A stretch of 64,000 nucleotides of DNA, from NCBI GenBank assembly GCA_028288585.1, contig JAQBNL010000002.1, forward strand, positions 1-64,000. Reading direction: 5' to 3'. Positions 19,309 to 27,976 of this stretch are shown piece by piece. The notes below the pieces were generated by a model, which was given only the letters and a program-made list of their open reading frames with translations, ran no database searches and was not told where the DNA came from. This DNA is from Chitinophagaceae bacterium (GTDB lineage Bacteria; Bacteroidota; Bacteroidia; Chitinophagales; Chitinophagaceae). The position numbers and the translations under genes are program-made. Numbering within the stretch: the first letter of the stretch is position 1; each line of letters opens with the position of its first letter.

Positions 19309-20502
19309 ATGCTTTCCGGTAAAAAAATATTAGTTGGGGTTACAGGCAGCATAGCTGCTTATAAAACTATTTTATTAGTTCGCTTATTAATAAAGGCCGG
19401 TGCAGAAGTAAAGGTAATAATGACTCCTTCAGCAAAAGATTTTGTATCGCAGCTTACCTTTTCTACATTATCTAAAAATGAAGTTTTAGTTGATCTTTTT
19501 AATGAAAATTCCTGGGCTAATCATGTTAACCTTGGGCGATGGGCCGATGTAATGGTGATAGCTCCTTTAAGCTGCAATACACTGGCAAAAATGGCGAATG
19601 GGTTATGTGATAATTTATTACTAGCCGTTTACTTATCCGCAACCTGCCCGGTAATTGTTGCACCTGCAATGGATGAGGATATGTGGCATCACCCTTCAAC
19701 CCAATCAAATATTAATAAAATACAATCTTTTGGAAATAATATAATGCCTGTTGAAAATGGAGAATTAGCCAGTGGCTTATATGGGGATGGGAGAATGGCA
19801 GAGCCTGAACAAATTCTGCAATATGTGCGGGATTTTTTTTTTAGTACCAAAGAATTAGCAGGCAAAATAATATTAGTAACTGCCGGGCCTACTCATGAGG
19901 CCATAGATCCTGTAAGGTTTATCAGCAATCATTCTTCCGGGAAAATGGGTGTTGCAATTGCTGAAGAGTTTGCCCGCAGGGGAGCAGCAGTTACATTAAT
20001 TTTAGGCCCATCCAATATAAATGTCAGTAAAGGCATTCATACCCTAAAAGTTACCTCTGCCCGGGAAATGTATGATGCCTGCATGAACAATTTTGCAAAA
20101 GCAGATATAACGGTAATGGCAGCAGCAGTTGCAGATTATATGCCACAGAATTTTTCTTCCAGAAAAATTAAAAAGACGGAGGATGTTTTTACACTTGGCT
20201 TAAAAAGAACAAATGATATTTTAAAAGAGTTGGGAGAACAAAAAAACCAGGATCAGGTAATAGTTGGGTTTGCCTTAGAAACCAATAATGAAAAAGAAAA
20301 CGCGTTATGTAAATTAGAAAAGAAAAATATTGACCTTATCGTTTTAAACTCATTAAATGATGAAGGCGCAGGATTTGGCACAGACACTAACAAAATTGCT
20401 ATTTTTGATAAACACGGAAATGAATTTCATTTTGAAAAAAAATCTAAAAACCTTGTTGCTAAAGATATTGTAAACACCATCATCCAATATAAAAATGCGT
20501 AG
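19309..20502 (+). CDS. coaBC: Bifunctional phosphopantothenoylcysteine synthetase/decarboxylase
   Basis: Coenzyme A biosynthesis: the N-terminal CoaC flavoprotein decarboxylates phosphopantothenoylcysteine made by the C-terminal CoaB domain. CoaC: GVTGSIAAYK at the N-terminus, ANHVNLGRWAD with the catalytic His, and APAMDEDMW near residue 120. CoaB: VTAGPTHEAIDPVRFISNHSSGKMG around residues 187-210, and KKTEDVFTLGLKRTNDIL. Length 397 is typical. The start lies only 5 bp after a terminator-like hairpin. The 3' end overlaps the DUF4835 gene by 8 bp. Confidence 0.96.
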   Translation: MLSGKKILVGVTGSIAAYKTILLVRLLIKAGAEVKVIMTPSAKDFVSQLTFSTLSKNEVLVDLFNENSWANHVNLGRWADVMVIAPLSCNTLAKMANGLCDNLLLAVYLSATCPVIVAPAMDEDMWHHPSTQSNINKIQSFGNNIMPVENGELASGLYGDGRMAEPEQILQYVRDFFFSTKELAGKIILVTAGPTHEAIDPVRFISNHSSGKMGVAIAEEFARRGAAVTLILGPSNINVSKGIHTLKVTSAREMYDACMNNFAKADITVMAAAVADYMPQNFSSRKIKKTEDVFTLGLKRTNDILKELGEQKNQDQVIVGFALETNNEKENALCKLEKKNIDLIVLNSLNDEGAGFGTDTNKIAIFDKHGNEFHFEKKSKNLVAKDIVNTIIQYKNA

Positions 20503-21412
20503 ATTATTTTTAGTTATAATTATTTTTTCATTTGTAACCGTTGTAAATGCGCAGGAACTGCGTGCAAGGATAAATGTATTATCAAACCGGGTGGGAGGAA
20601 ATGTGGATAAGAAAACTTTTCAAACCCTGCAAACAGCTTTAAATAACTTCATCAATAACCGGAAATGGACAAGTGATAATTTTTCTCCTGAAGAAAAAAT
20701 TGATTGTAGCTTTTTATTAAATCTTGAATCTACTAACGATGCAAATGTATATAAGGCATCATTAACAATTCAATCGGCCCGCCCTGTATTTAATTCATCT
20801 TATTTATCACCCATAATTAATTTCCAGGATAATGAAATAATCTTTAAATATTCTGAATTTCAACAATTGGAATTTAATGAGAACCGTGTTGCTGGAACAG
20901 ACCCGCTGGTTGCTAATCTTACTGCTGTAATTGCTTATTATATCGATCTAATTCTTGGATTGGATTACGATTCTTTTTCGCCACGGGCAGGAAATATTTA
21001 TTTTCAAAAAGCTCAAAATATTGTAAACAATGCCCCTGATGGAAGAAACATTACAGGATGGAAAGCCTTTGATGGTACCCGCAATCGTTATTGGCTAACG
21101 GAGAATTTGCTTAATAGCCGTTATAACCTAATGCACGATGCATACTATAGTTTTTACAGGATGGGTATGGATAAATTATATGAAGATGAATCAGGAGCAA
21201 GAAATCAGATTTTAAATGTTTTAAGTTTGCTGAATAATTTTAATACCGATAATCCAAATACTATGATCCTCCAGTTTTTTTTCCAGGGAAAAACCCAGGA
21301 GCTGATAAAAGTATTCTCTAAAGCCTCACCGCCAGAGAAATTAAAAGCTTTGGAATATCTGCAGCGACTTGATATCTCAAACATATCTAAATATAAAGAA
21401 GGATTAAAATGA
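20495..21412 (+). CDS. DUF4835 family exported protein
   Basis: 305-residue protein with a signal peptide (RLFLVIIIFSFVTVVNAQ) and the family features of DUF4835: QELRARINVLSNRV at the mature N-terminus, YIDLILGLDYDSFSPRAG in the middle and NITGWKAFDG(T)RNRYWL. The family has no assigned function; it is almost always next to coaBC in Bacteroidota. It overlaps coaBC by 8 bp and the next gene by ATGA. Periplasmic or outer-membrane location is inferred. Confidence 0.85.
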   Translation: MRRLFLVIIIFSFVTVVNAQELRARINVLSNRVGGNVDKKTFQTLQTALNNFINNRKWTSDNFSPEEKIDCSFLLNLESTNDANVYKASLTIQSARPVFNSSYLSPIINFQDNEIIFKYSEFQQLEFNENRVAGTDPLVANLTAVIAYYIDLILGLDYDSFSPRAGNIYFQKAQNIVNNAPDGRNITGWKAFDGTRNRYWLTENLLNSRYNLMHDAYYSFYRMGMDKLYEDESGARNQILNVLSLLNNFNTDNPNTMILQFFFQGKTQELIKVFSKASPPEKLKALEYLQRLDISNISKYKEGLK

Positions 21413-21783
21413 TAAGATGCATTTTAATAATTTCAATTTCAGTTTTATTTTATTCGTGCAAAGAATCAACGCCATCGGGAATTATCAAACCCCAAAAAAT
21501 GCAGGAGATATTATGGGATGTTTTAAGAGCTGATGCTTTCTCACAGCAATTGGCTAATCATGATTCGTCTAAAACATTAGCTGATGAAAGTGTTAAGCTT
21601 ACTAAGAAAGTATTTTTAATTCACAATATTACTGAAGCACAATTTGAAAAGAGCTATTCTTATTACGCACATCATCCGGATATAATGAGAACGATGTTTG
21701 ACAGCCTGAATGCTCAACAAACAAGAAAGATTTATTTACCAACCCCTCTTAAACAACAATGGGGTAAGGATAGTGCTAAGTAA
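21409..21783 (+). CDS. DUF4296 family lipoprotein
   Basis: 124-residue small lipoprotein, signal ending in lipobox FYSC followed by K. Motifs typical of DUF4296: KMQEILWDVLRADAFSQQL and, later, YYAHHPDIMRTMFDSL. Function unknown. It overlaps the DUF4835 stop by 4 bp (ATGA), so these two are likely translated together, and ends 14 bp before the CoA-transferase genes. Confidence 0.78.
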   Translation: MIRCILIISISVLFYSCKESTPSGIIKPQKMQEILWDVLRADAFSQQLANHDSSKTLADESVKLTKKVFLIHNITEAQFEKSYSYYAHHPDIMRTMFDSLNAQQTRKIYLPTPLKQQWGKDSAK

Positions 21784-21797
21784 TTAATAAATAAAAA

Positions 21798-22499
21798 ATG
21801 AATAAGGTTTTTAAAAATGCTGCTGATGCAATAGCTGGTGTAAAAGATGGCGATGTTTTAATGTTAGGAGGATTTGGCTTGTGCGGCATTCCTGAAAATT
21901 GCATTGCAGCATTGGTAAAAAAAAATATCAAGTATTTAACCTGTATCTCTAATAATGCAGGAGTAGATGATTTTGGAATTGGGTTAATGCTTCAACAAAA
22001 GCAGGTAAAAAAAATGATCTCATCTTATGTTGGAGAAAATGCAGAGTTTGAAAGACAATTGCTAAGTGGTGAGCTTGAAGTTGAATTAATTCCGCAGGGT
22101 ACATTGGCCACAAGATGTTTGGCCGCAGGATATGGAATGCCCGCAATATTTACACCTGCCGGCGTAGGTACAGAAGTGGCAACAGGCAAGGAAATTCGTG
22201 AGTTTAATGGAAAGCAATATTTAATGGAGCATGCATTTGATGCAGATTTTGCCATCGTAAAGGCATGGAAAGGCGATACAAAAGGCAATCTTATCTATAA
22301 AGAAACGGCAAGAAATTTTAATCCCATGATGGCGATGGCCGGGAAAATTACTATTGCTGAAGTAGAAGAATTAGTAGAAGCAGGTGAATTGGATCCAGAT
22401 AATATTCATACACCTGGCATTTATGTACATAGAATTTTTAAAGGAGAGAATTACCAAAAAAGAATAGAACAAAGAACGGTAAGAAGCTCAGCTAAATAA
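21798..22499 (+). CDS. scoA: 3-oxoacid CoA-transferase subunit A
   Basis: Alpha subunit of succinyl-CoA:3-ketoacid (or acetoacetate) CoA-transferase, moving CoA between succinate and acetoacetate in ketone-body or branched-chain amino acid breakdown. Family signature [16 protein letters not shown] near residue 25, and [15 protein letters not shown]. The 233-residue length is right for the separate alpha subunit. The beta subunit starts 1 bp after the stop. The acyl substrate cannot be fixed from sequence alone. Confidence 0.93.
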   Translation: MNKVFKNAADAIAGVKDGDVLMLGGFGLCGIPENCIAALVKKNIKYLTCISNNAGVDDFGIGLMLQQKQVKKMISSYVGENAEFERQLLSGELEVELIPQGTLATRCLAAGYGMPAIFTPAGVGTEVATGKEIREFNGKQYLMEHAFDADFAIVKAWKGDTKGNLIYKETARNFNPMMAMAGKITIAEVEELVEAGELDPDNIHTPGIYVHRIFKGENYQKRIEQRTVRSSAK

Positions 22500-22500
22500 T

Positions 22501-23154
22501 ATGTTAGATAAAAACCAAATTGCAAAACGGATAGCGAAAGAGTTAAGGGATGGATATTATGTAAATCTTGGAATAGGCATTCCAACTTTGGTGGCCAACT
22601 ATATTCCCGAAGGAATAAATGTAATTCTTCAATCAGAAAATGGATTGCTTGGTATGGGACCATTCCCTATTGAAGGTGAAGAAGATCCTGATTTAATAAA
22701 TGCCGGGAAGCAAACAATTACAATATTACCGGGCGCTGCATTTTTTGATAGTGCTATGAGTTTTGGAATGATACGCGCTGGCAAAGTTGACCTTACAGTA
22801 TTGGGAGCAATGGAAGTTAGTGATACCGGAGATATTGCAAATTGGAAGATTCCCGGAAAAATGGTAAAGGGAATGGGTGGCGCAATGGACCTGGTAGCAA
22901 GTGCAAAAAATATTATTGTTGCAATGATGCATACAAATCCTAAGGGTGAAAGTAAGTTATTACCTAGATGTACTTTGCCCTTAACAGGCGTTAAGTGCGT
23001 AAAAAAGATAGTTACAGAATTAGCGGTGCTGGATGTAACAGAAGATGGATTTAAATTATTGGAAAGAGCACCCGGGGTTACGGTAGAGGAAATAGAAAAT
23101 AAAACGGCGGGTAGATTAATTCTGGAAGGAGAAATTCCTGAAATGATTTTTTAA
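22501..23154 (+). CDS. scoB: 3-oxoacid CoA-transferase subunit B
   Basis: Beta subunit carrying the catalytic glutamate: [11 protein letters not shown] places Glu46 as the residue that forms the covalent CoA thioester in this family. [16 protein letters not shown] precedes it; [12 protein letters not shown] and the C-terminal [13 protein letters not shown] region are also typical. Length 217 is normal. It is adjacent to scoA with 1 bp between, so the two form one unit. Confidence 0.94.
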   Translation: MLDKNQIAKRIAKELRDGYYVNLGIGIPTLVANYIPEGINVILQSENGLLGMGPFPIEGEEDPDLINAGKQTITILPGAAFFDSAMSFGMIRAGKVDLTVLGAMEVSDTGDIANWKIPGKMVKGMGGAMDLVASAKNIIVAMMHTNPKGESKLLPRCTLPLTGVKCVKKIVTELAVLDVTEDGFKLLERAPGVTVEEIENKTAGRLILEGEIPEMIF

Positions 23155-23162
23155 ATTACCGG

Positions 23163-23930
23163 ATGAAACCCAAAATAATTCTATTGTCAGGTGAAAAGCA
23201 GTTTATCAGATATATATATAATGGATTAAAAAAACAGTTTGAAATTGATGCAGTTATTTTTGAAGAAAGTGAGAGTTCGGATATAATTTACAAACGACGG
23301 ACTAAAAAAATTGGTATTATAAAAGTGATTGGACAAAAGTTATTTGATAAATTTATAATCAAACGTTTAATAAAATCTTCTTTTCCACGAATTAAGGAAA
23401 TTATAAAAAAGTTCAAATTAGATTCTTCTAAAATTCCGATAGAAAAGACAATTATGGTAAAATCGGTAAATGATGCCAGTACAATTGCTTTAATTCAATC
23501 AATTAATCCTGACATCATAATTGTAAATGCCACAAGAATTATAAAAAGTGATGTTCTCAAATCAGTAAGCGGATGTTTTATAAATATACATAGCGGTATT
23601 TTGCCAAAATATAGAGGTTATTCCGGGGGTTATTGGGCATTAGTAAATAATGATAAATCAAATTGCGGGTCTACTATTCATATTGTGGATGAAAAAATTG
23701 ATACCGGGCCGGTATTGTGTCAGGAATTAATTGATATTGAACCGACCGATAATTATTTGACGTATGCATTTCTTCATGTGGCAATAGAAATTGAGTTGCT
23801 TAAAAAAGCAATTGTTAGCGTGATTAATAAAGATTTTAAAGTTGTGAAAAAAGCTGTGATTTCTAAGCTCAGGTATGGACCAACAATTTGGGTGTATTTA
23901 TTTTACAAAATTGTCAGAAAAGTAAAATGA
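23163..23930 (+). CDS. Formyltransferase-fold protein, possible sugar N-formyltransferase
   Basis: 255-residue protein with a C-terminal formyltransferase domain: FINIHSGILPKYRGYSGGYW gives the Asn and His of the Asn-His-Asp triad, and HIVDEKIDTGPVL supplies the Asp. N-terminal residues 1-110 are Lys-rich and unlike Fmt. It lacks the C-terminal tRNA-binding domain of methionyl-tRNA formyltransferase, so a sugar amine or other small acceptor is more likely. It starts 8 bp after scoB but does not fit that pathway, and is more AT- and Lys-rich than its neighbours, so it may be acquired. Acceptor unknown. Confidence 0.75.
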   Translation: MKPKIILLSGEKQFIRYIYNGLKKQFEIDAVIFEESESSDIIYKRRTKKIGIIKVIGQKLFDKFIIKRLIKSSFPRIKEIIKKFKLDSSKIPIEKTIMVKSVNDASTIALIQSINPDIIIVNATRIIKSDVLKSVSGCFINIHSGILPKYRGYSGGYWALVNNDKSNCGSTIHIVDEKIDTGPVLCQELIDIEPTDNYLTYAFLHVAIEIELLKKAIVSVINKDFKVVKKAVISKLRYGPTIWVYLFYKIVRKVK

Positions 23931-23947
23931 TATGTGCTAAAGATTTT

Positions 23948-24601
23948 TTAATCTATTAATGAATTTTTCATAGCATAAAACACCAGGCCTACAGAATTTT
24001 TTACACCAAAACGCTCCATCAGCCTGTCTTTTATAGCCTCCACCGTTCTTGCACTTATTTCCATTTTTTGAGCAATTTCCTGGGCAGTATATTCCATGCA
24101 AACTAAGGTGAGTACTTCTTTTTCTCTTTCACTTATAACAACTTCGCTATTTAAGTTTGGATTAAACTTCTGCTTCGCATAGTTTTTCTTTATCAAAACT
24201 TTGTTTACAAAATTGTTTAGATAAAAACCTGTACGCATAACATCTGTAATTGCTTTTTTAATTTCAGATGGTTCTGTACTTTTTAAAAGGTAGCCATTAG
24301 CACCGCTATCCATTAAATGCCCCACAAATCTTTCATCCTCGTACATAGTTAAAATAATAATTCTAATAGCAGGGAAATGTTTATTAAGATACTTGGTTGT
24401 TTCAATGCCATCTTTTACAGGCATTTTTAGATCCATAAGAATTACATCTGGCGGCTCATTGTCTGATACCTTTTGAATAAGGTCTTCTCCATTCTCTGCC
24501 TCCAATATAAATTTAATATTATTATACTGTCGCAGAGAAAGGATAACTCCCTTTCTGAAAATCTGATGATCATCGGCAATTCCAACTTTTATTATATCCA
24601 T
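23948..24601 (-). CDS. NarL/FixJ-type response regulator
   Basis: 217 residues: receiver domain with acidic pocket ADDH, phospho-acceptor Asp57 (VILMDLKMP), conserved Thr (ILTMYED) and Lys (LLKST), then a LuxR-type HTH (about 150-215) with LVCMEYTAQEIAQKMEISARTVEAIKDRL. It lies 54 bp downstream of a sensor kinase on the same strand and is very likely its partner. It resembles the two plus-strand regulators at 27309 and 28470. Targets unknown. Confidence 0.93.
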   Translation of the reverse strand: MDIIKVGIADDHQIFRKGVILSLRQYNNIKFILEAENGEDLIQKVSDNEPPDVILMDLKMPVKDGIETTKYLNKHFPAIRIIILTMYEDERFVGHLMDSGANGYLLKSTEPSEIKKAITDVMRTGFYLNNFVNKVLIKKNYAKQKFNPNLNSEVVISEREKEVLTLVCMEYTAQEIAQKMEISARTVEAIKDRLMERFGVKNSVGLVFYAMKNSLID

Positions 24602-24655
24602 AACTAAAACAACGAGTTAAAGATAATTATTTGCATTGTAAGTGATACAATTAAA

Positions 24656-25483
24656 TCATATCAATGGGTCTTTTGGAACTTCCAGGGTAACCTTATAATA
24701 AGTATGAGATGTATCTATTTCAAATAAAATCCTTCCTTTTAAAACCTTTACCCGGCTTTGGATATTTTTTAAGCCTAAGCCTGCAGAATTCTGGTTTAAT
24801 TTTTCAAATTCTGATTGAATTATTCCCTGCCCATCATGATGAATGCGGAAATAAATATTATTACCGTTTGTGTTTTGAGTTAGATGTATAAATCCGGAGC
24901 TACTATGTTTAATAATATTTGTTACCAATTCCTGAATAATCCTGAAAACCAAAAGTTCCTGCTCCAGTTTTAATCTTTGCCTGTAATCATGAAAACGAGC
25001 CGTGGCATTTAAATTTCCCGATCCGTTAATTTTTTGAAACAGGTCTGTCATTGCAGATTCCAGTCCGAAATTTTTAAGCGTGGGCGGCATTAAGCTATGC
25101 GAAATATTTCTTATTAACTGTATAGCATCGTCAATAATTTGCTTGGCATTATAAATTGATTGAAGCTGAATGGCAGGTTCCTGGTGAATAAGATTTTCAT
25201 TTAAGTACAAACGGGCTGTAGCTAAAAGGGGGCCGGCATCATCATGCAGGTCGGCAGCAATACGTTGCCTTTCTTCCTCCTGGAAACGAATTGATGCCTG
25301 TAAAAGGATCTGCTGTTTTTCATCTTCCAGCTGTTTCATTTGTAGCTGATAGCGAATAACCTTACGCTGATGAAAAATAACAAATACAACAATGCCAATA
25401 GCCATTACAAACATCCCCAGCGTTCCCAGAAATAAAACGGTTGATATTCCTGTAGAGTCATTATTTACTTGAAGAAAATACAT
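24656..25483 (-). CDS. Sensor histidine kinase (HisKA_3 type), one membrane helix
   Basis: 275 residues. One transmembrane segment (about 14-37), a coiled-coil linker rich in Gln, Glu and Lys (about 40-70), a HisKA_3 dimerisation domain with phospho-acceptor His80 (RQRIAADLHDDAGPLL), then HATPase_c with LVTNIIKHS (N box) and GLGLKNIQSRVKVLKGRI (G box). There is no extracellular sensor domain, so sensing may be through the membrane or a partner such as the membrane protein encoded directly upstream. Forms a two-component pair with the regulator at 23948. Confidence 0.92.
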   Translation of the reverse strand: MYFLQVNNDSTGISTVLFLGTLGMFVMAIGIVVFVIFHQRKVIRYQLQMKQLEDEKQQILLQASIRFQEEERQRIAADLHDDAGPLLATARLYLNENLIHQEPAIQLQSIYNAKQIIDDAIQLIRNISHSLMPPTLKNFGLESAMTDLFQKINGSGNLNATARFHDYRQRLKLEQELLVFRIIQELVTNIIKHSSSGFIHLTQNTNGNNIYFRIHHDGQGIIQSEFEKLNQNSAGLGLKNIQSRVKVLKGRILFEIDTSHTYYKVTLEVPKDPLI

Positions 25484-25499
25484 GTTAGGATTTAAGCTA

Positions 25500-26231
25500 T
25501 TAATTTAAGTTTTGTAAGGATTGGTTGGTATTCCAATCAGCACTAAGTTTGTCTTCAGGAAAGAATGTTTGATTATTAGGTTTGTTTGATTTCATAAGCA
25601 TTGCAATAGAAAATAAGATTCCCTTTAAAATAATAAAGGAGGAATTGATTATTATATATTGTCTAATAAATCCTTTATCCTTTATCATACTATCAGTATA
25701 AATGTATAGAAAGAATGTTCCCGATAGATATATTAAAAAAGATATAATAATCCAGAAATTAATAGAAGAATAGATTAAAAACGTATTCGGTTGCTTCAGT
25801 TGATCAAAAAAGTAATATATACACATAGCAATTATCAATACTGCTTCAATTCCTGCACTGGTTGAATTAAATGAAGTATCGCTTCTGAGAAAAAAATAGT
25901 CAACAAGACTAAAAGTTACAAATGCAATTGTGATAGAAGGTAAAATTTTTTTAATAGTTGAATTATGAATAATCAGGTAAAAATACCATGTAAAAAAACA
26001 AAATTCAGCTATAGAAAATAGATAGTTGAGATAAGACGCCTCTACTTTAAGTATAACAAAAAAGAAATAACCGATAATTTCATTTAACAGATAATATACA
26101 AAGTATAAAAAAATTACCCTTAATTCTTTACTCCGATTATTTCTTTGAAATACGAAGTAAAAGATTAAGGGTAATAAGGCAGAAAAACTTGCGCTATATT
26201 GTAAAGCTGTTAGTATAGTTTGGCTATTTAT
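25500..26231 (-). CDS. Polytopic membrane protein with no NTG start codon
   Basis: The minus-strand frame is open from 26270 to the stop at 25500, reading TILTALQYSASFSALLPLIF, LYFVYYLLNEIIGYFFFVIL, AEFCFFTWYFYLII, IAMCIYYFF and INFWIIISFLIYLSGTFF: about six membrane helices, like uncharacterised multi-pass proteins found beside Bacteroidota kinases. The first in-frame NTG codon is a CTG at 26088-26090, already in helix 2. The best-placed start is an ATA at 26229-26231, right after a perfect promoter. A shorter reading from a TTG at 25838 keeps only the last two or three helices. Either a rare start codon is used, or the start was lost by mutation or a sequencing error. It lies 16 bp before the kinase, so it may help sensing. 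Confidence 0.6.
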   Translation of the reverse strand: MNSQTILTALQYSASFSALLPLIFYFVFQRNNRSKELRVIFLYFVYYLLNEIIGYFFFVILKVEASYLNYLFSIAEFCFFTWYFYLIIHNSTIKKILPSITIAFVTFSLVDYFFLRSDTSFNSTSAGIEAVLIIAMCIYYFFDQLKQPNTFLIYSSINFWIIISFLIYLSGTFFLYIYTDSMIKDKGFIRQYIIINSSFIILKGILFSIAMLMKSNKPNNQTFFPEDKLSADWNTNQSLQNLN

Positions 26232-26233
26232 GC

Positions 26234-26264
26234 CAAATATAAAACAGATAAAGTTAAAATCAAA
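26234..26264 (-). promoter_or_regulatory. Consensus Bacteroidota promoter inside the end of the 121-aa gene
   Basis: On the minus strand TTTG (26261-26264), exactly 19 bases, then TATATTTG (26234-26241). Transcription would begin near 26230, next to the ATA proposed as start of the membrane protein, so the membrane protein-kinase-regulator unit would have almost no leader. Confidence 0.7.
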
Positions 26265-26266
26265 AA

Positions 26267-26632
26267 CTAATCAAGATATACAGTTTCTTCGTGAACGATC
26301 CACACTCTATCAGCAACAATGGCATTTTGTTTTACAATATCGCCAGTAGTTGTAACAACTGTATATTCAACGATGTCTTTACCATCTGCATCAACGCCGG
26401 TGTAAACTAAATGCTCTTCGTTGGTTTCGGTTAAACATTTACGGAAGTTAATTCCTACACAACCGGGTTGTGATAAAATTTGATCAATAATATTTCTTCC
26501 AATGTAATAACCTTTTGTTGCATCAGGATTAGCTTGTGTGAAAGCCTTTACTAATTTAATACCTTCAGCTAAGCCAATATCTTCACCAACTTCAGCAAGG
26601 GTTTTGGTTTCTAAGAGTTCATGTTGTGTCAT
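26267..26632 (-). CDS. Small acidic conserved-type protein of unknown function
   Basis: 121 residues, no signal peptide or membrane segment, acidic; begins MTQHELLETKTLAEVGEDIG and ends VWIVHEETVYLD. I do not recognise a domain; two Cys (PGCVGINFRKC) lie close together in the middle. Its leader has a stem-loop at 26661-26712 and a run of ten A residues just before the ATG, a feature linked to efficient translation in Bacteroidota, so it may be well expressed. A separate promoter for the downstream membrane protein overlaps its last codons. Cytosolic location is inferred. Confidence 0.7.
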   Translation of the reverse strand: MTQHELLETKTLAEVGEDIGLAEGIKLVKAFTQANPDATKGYYIGRNIIDQILSQPGCVGINFRKCLTETNEEHLVYTGVDADGKDIVEYTVVTTTGDIVKQNAIVADRVWIVHEETVYLD

Positions 26633-27308
26633 AATTGTAAGTTTTTTTTTGTTAGTATTTAAGGTCTTTTAAGAAAATCCAGACTACTAACTTCCCACTT
26701 AAAAAAGACCTTTACAACAGGTATGAACTTAAATTAGAATAAGCGGATCTCACCAAATTCAATACAGGCAAAGGACTTATCGAAAAAAACAAATAAAATT
26801 ACGATGGAAAATAAGGTAAATGTACGGTAAAGAAATAGTAAAATTACTATGAAGTAAAAAGGGTAAATACCATAGGGTTTTTACCATTACGTGGAGATGT
26901 ATTAAACTATGACCGAATTGAAGTCGGTTATTTTTGGATTTTAAGCGGGTTTTTTATTTTAAAAATGTTGACTGACACTGATTAAGCACAAAAACAATTA
27001 AGAACTGGATTGAATTGGATATTCGGATATTGGATAAATACAGTTTACCAATGTCAATCAACAATACAAAGATAGACCTGGTTATAAAATGATAAAAGCG
27101 CAGAACTGCCCTATTTTACTTATGTAATTATTACAGGGTTTAAAGTAGTTATGCAATCGGCACTCGTATAATAACGGTAATAAAATTGCGTATATTTACG
27201 CTGTAATTTTACTATTTTCTGCTATAAAATATTAATATGGTAATAAGTAATACCAAAGCTTAAATTGCGTTATCAATATCACATTACTAAACCCTAAAGA
27301 ACTCATTA
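26633..27308. other. 676-bp intergenic region between divergent genes
   Basis: Contains the leader of the 121-aa gene and the upstream region of the 27309 regulator. Visible structures: a stem-loop at 26661-26712; a weak hairpin ACCGA/TCGGT at 26912-26928 followed by T residues; a 12-bp imperfect inverted repeat (26967-26978 with 27051-27062, 10 of 12 matching); and the palindrome GTAATTATTAC at 27124-27134. No protein gene or tRNA was recognised. Confidence 0.55.
26661..26712 (-). promoter_or_regulatory. Leader stem-loop of the 121-aa gene
   Basis: Arms AAGGTCTTTTAAG (26661-26673) and CTTAAAAAAGACCTT (26698-26712), 13 paired bases with a 2-base bulge and a 24-base loop. It ends 28 bp before the ATG and is not followed by a T-run in the direction of transcription, so it is a leader element more than a terminator. 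Confidence 0.5.
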
Positions 27309-27974
27309 ATGTCAAGTGCCAACTTAATTAAGATTGCTATTGCAGATGATCACAAAATTTTTAGAGACGGAATAAAAATGGCACTGGCCGGAAAAGAGAA
27401 TTTAAAAATGCTTTGGGAAGCTGAAGATGGTAAAGACCTTATGCATAAAGTGGCGATAAAAAAGCCGGATGTATTGTTAATGGACATTAGAATGCCTGAA
27501 ATTGACGGTATAAATGCCATTGAAATGTTGCGTAAAGAATATGAGGACATCAAGATAATTGTTTTAACAATGTACGACGATCAGCAAATGATAAGCAAGA
27601 TGATGGAAATGGGCGCAAATGCTTACCTCACCAAAACAACCGATCCCGAAGAGATTTACGAGGCTATTCTTACCTGCATGAACGATGATTTTTATTTTAA
27701 TTCCCTGGTAAATAATGCAGTAATGGGCAAGCTGATACAAAAGAAAAACGTCCGTCAGCATTACGGAAGCACAGTACCGATAAACTTCAATGAGAAAGAA
27801 ATAAAAATACTGCAACTGCTTGCGCAGGATAAAACTACAGAGGAAATCTCTAAAATAATTTTTTTAAGTCCCCGTACCATTGAAACCATCCGCCAGAATA
27901 TGAAATCTAAAGTTGGCGCTAAAACTATAGCCGGGTTAATAATGTATGGTATGCGGAATAAGCTGATAGATTAA
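27309..27974 (+). CDS. NarL/FixJ-type response regulator (orphan)
   Basis: 221 residues. Receiver with IADDHKIF, phospho-acceptor Asp59 (VLLMDIRMP), conserved Thr (VLTMYDD) and Lys (YLTKTTDP); LuxR-type HTH at about 155-220 (EEISKIIFLSPRTIETIRQNM). No kinase lies beside it on the same strand; the nearest is the minus-strand kinase at 24656. It is similar along its length to the regulator at 28470, including the shared NSLVNNAVMGKL/NSLTNQALLNNL linker region, so they look like tandem duplicates. Confidence 0.92.
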   Translation: MSSANLIKIAIADDHKIFRDGIKMALAGKENLKMLWEAEDGKDLMHKVAIKKPDVLLMDIRMPEIDGINAIEMLRKEYEDIKIIVLTMYDDQQMISKMMEMGANAYLTKTTDPEEIYEAILTCMNDDFYFNSLVNNAVMGKLIQKKNVRQHYGSTVPINFNEKEIKILQLLAQDKTTEEISKIIFLSPRTIETIRQNMKSKVGAKTIAGLIMYGMRNKLID

Positions 27975-27976
27975 TC

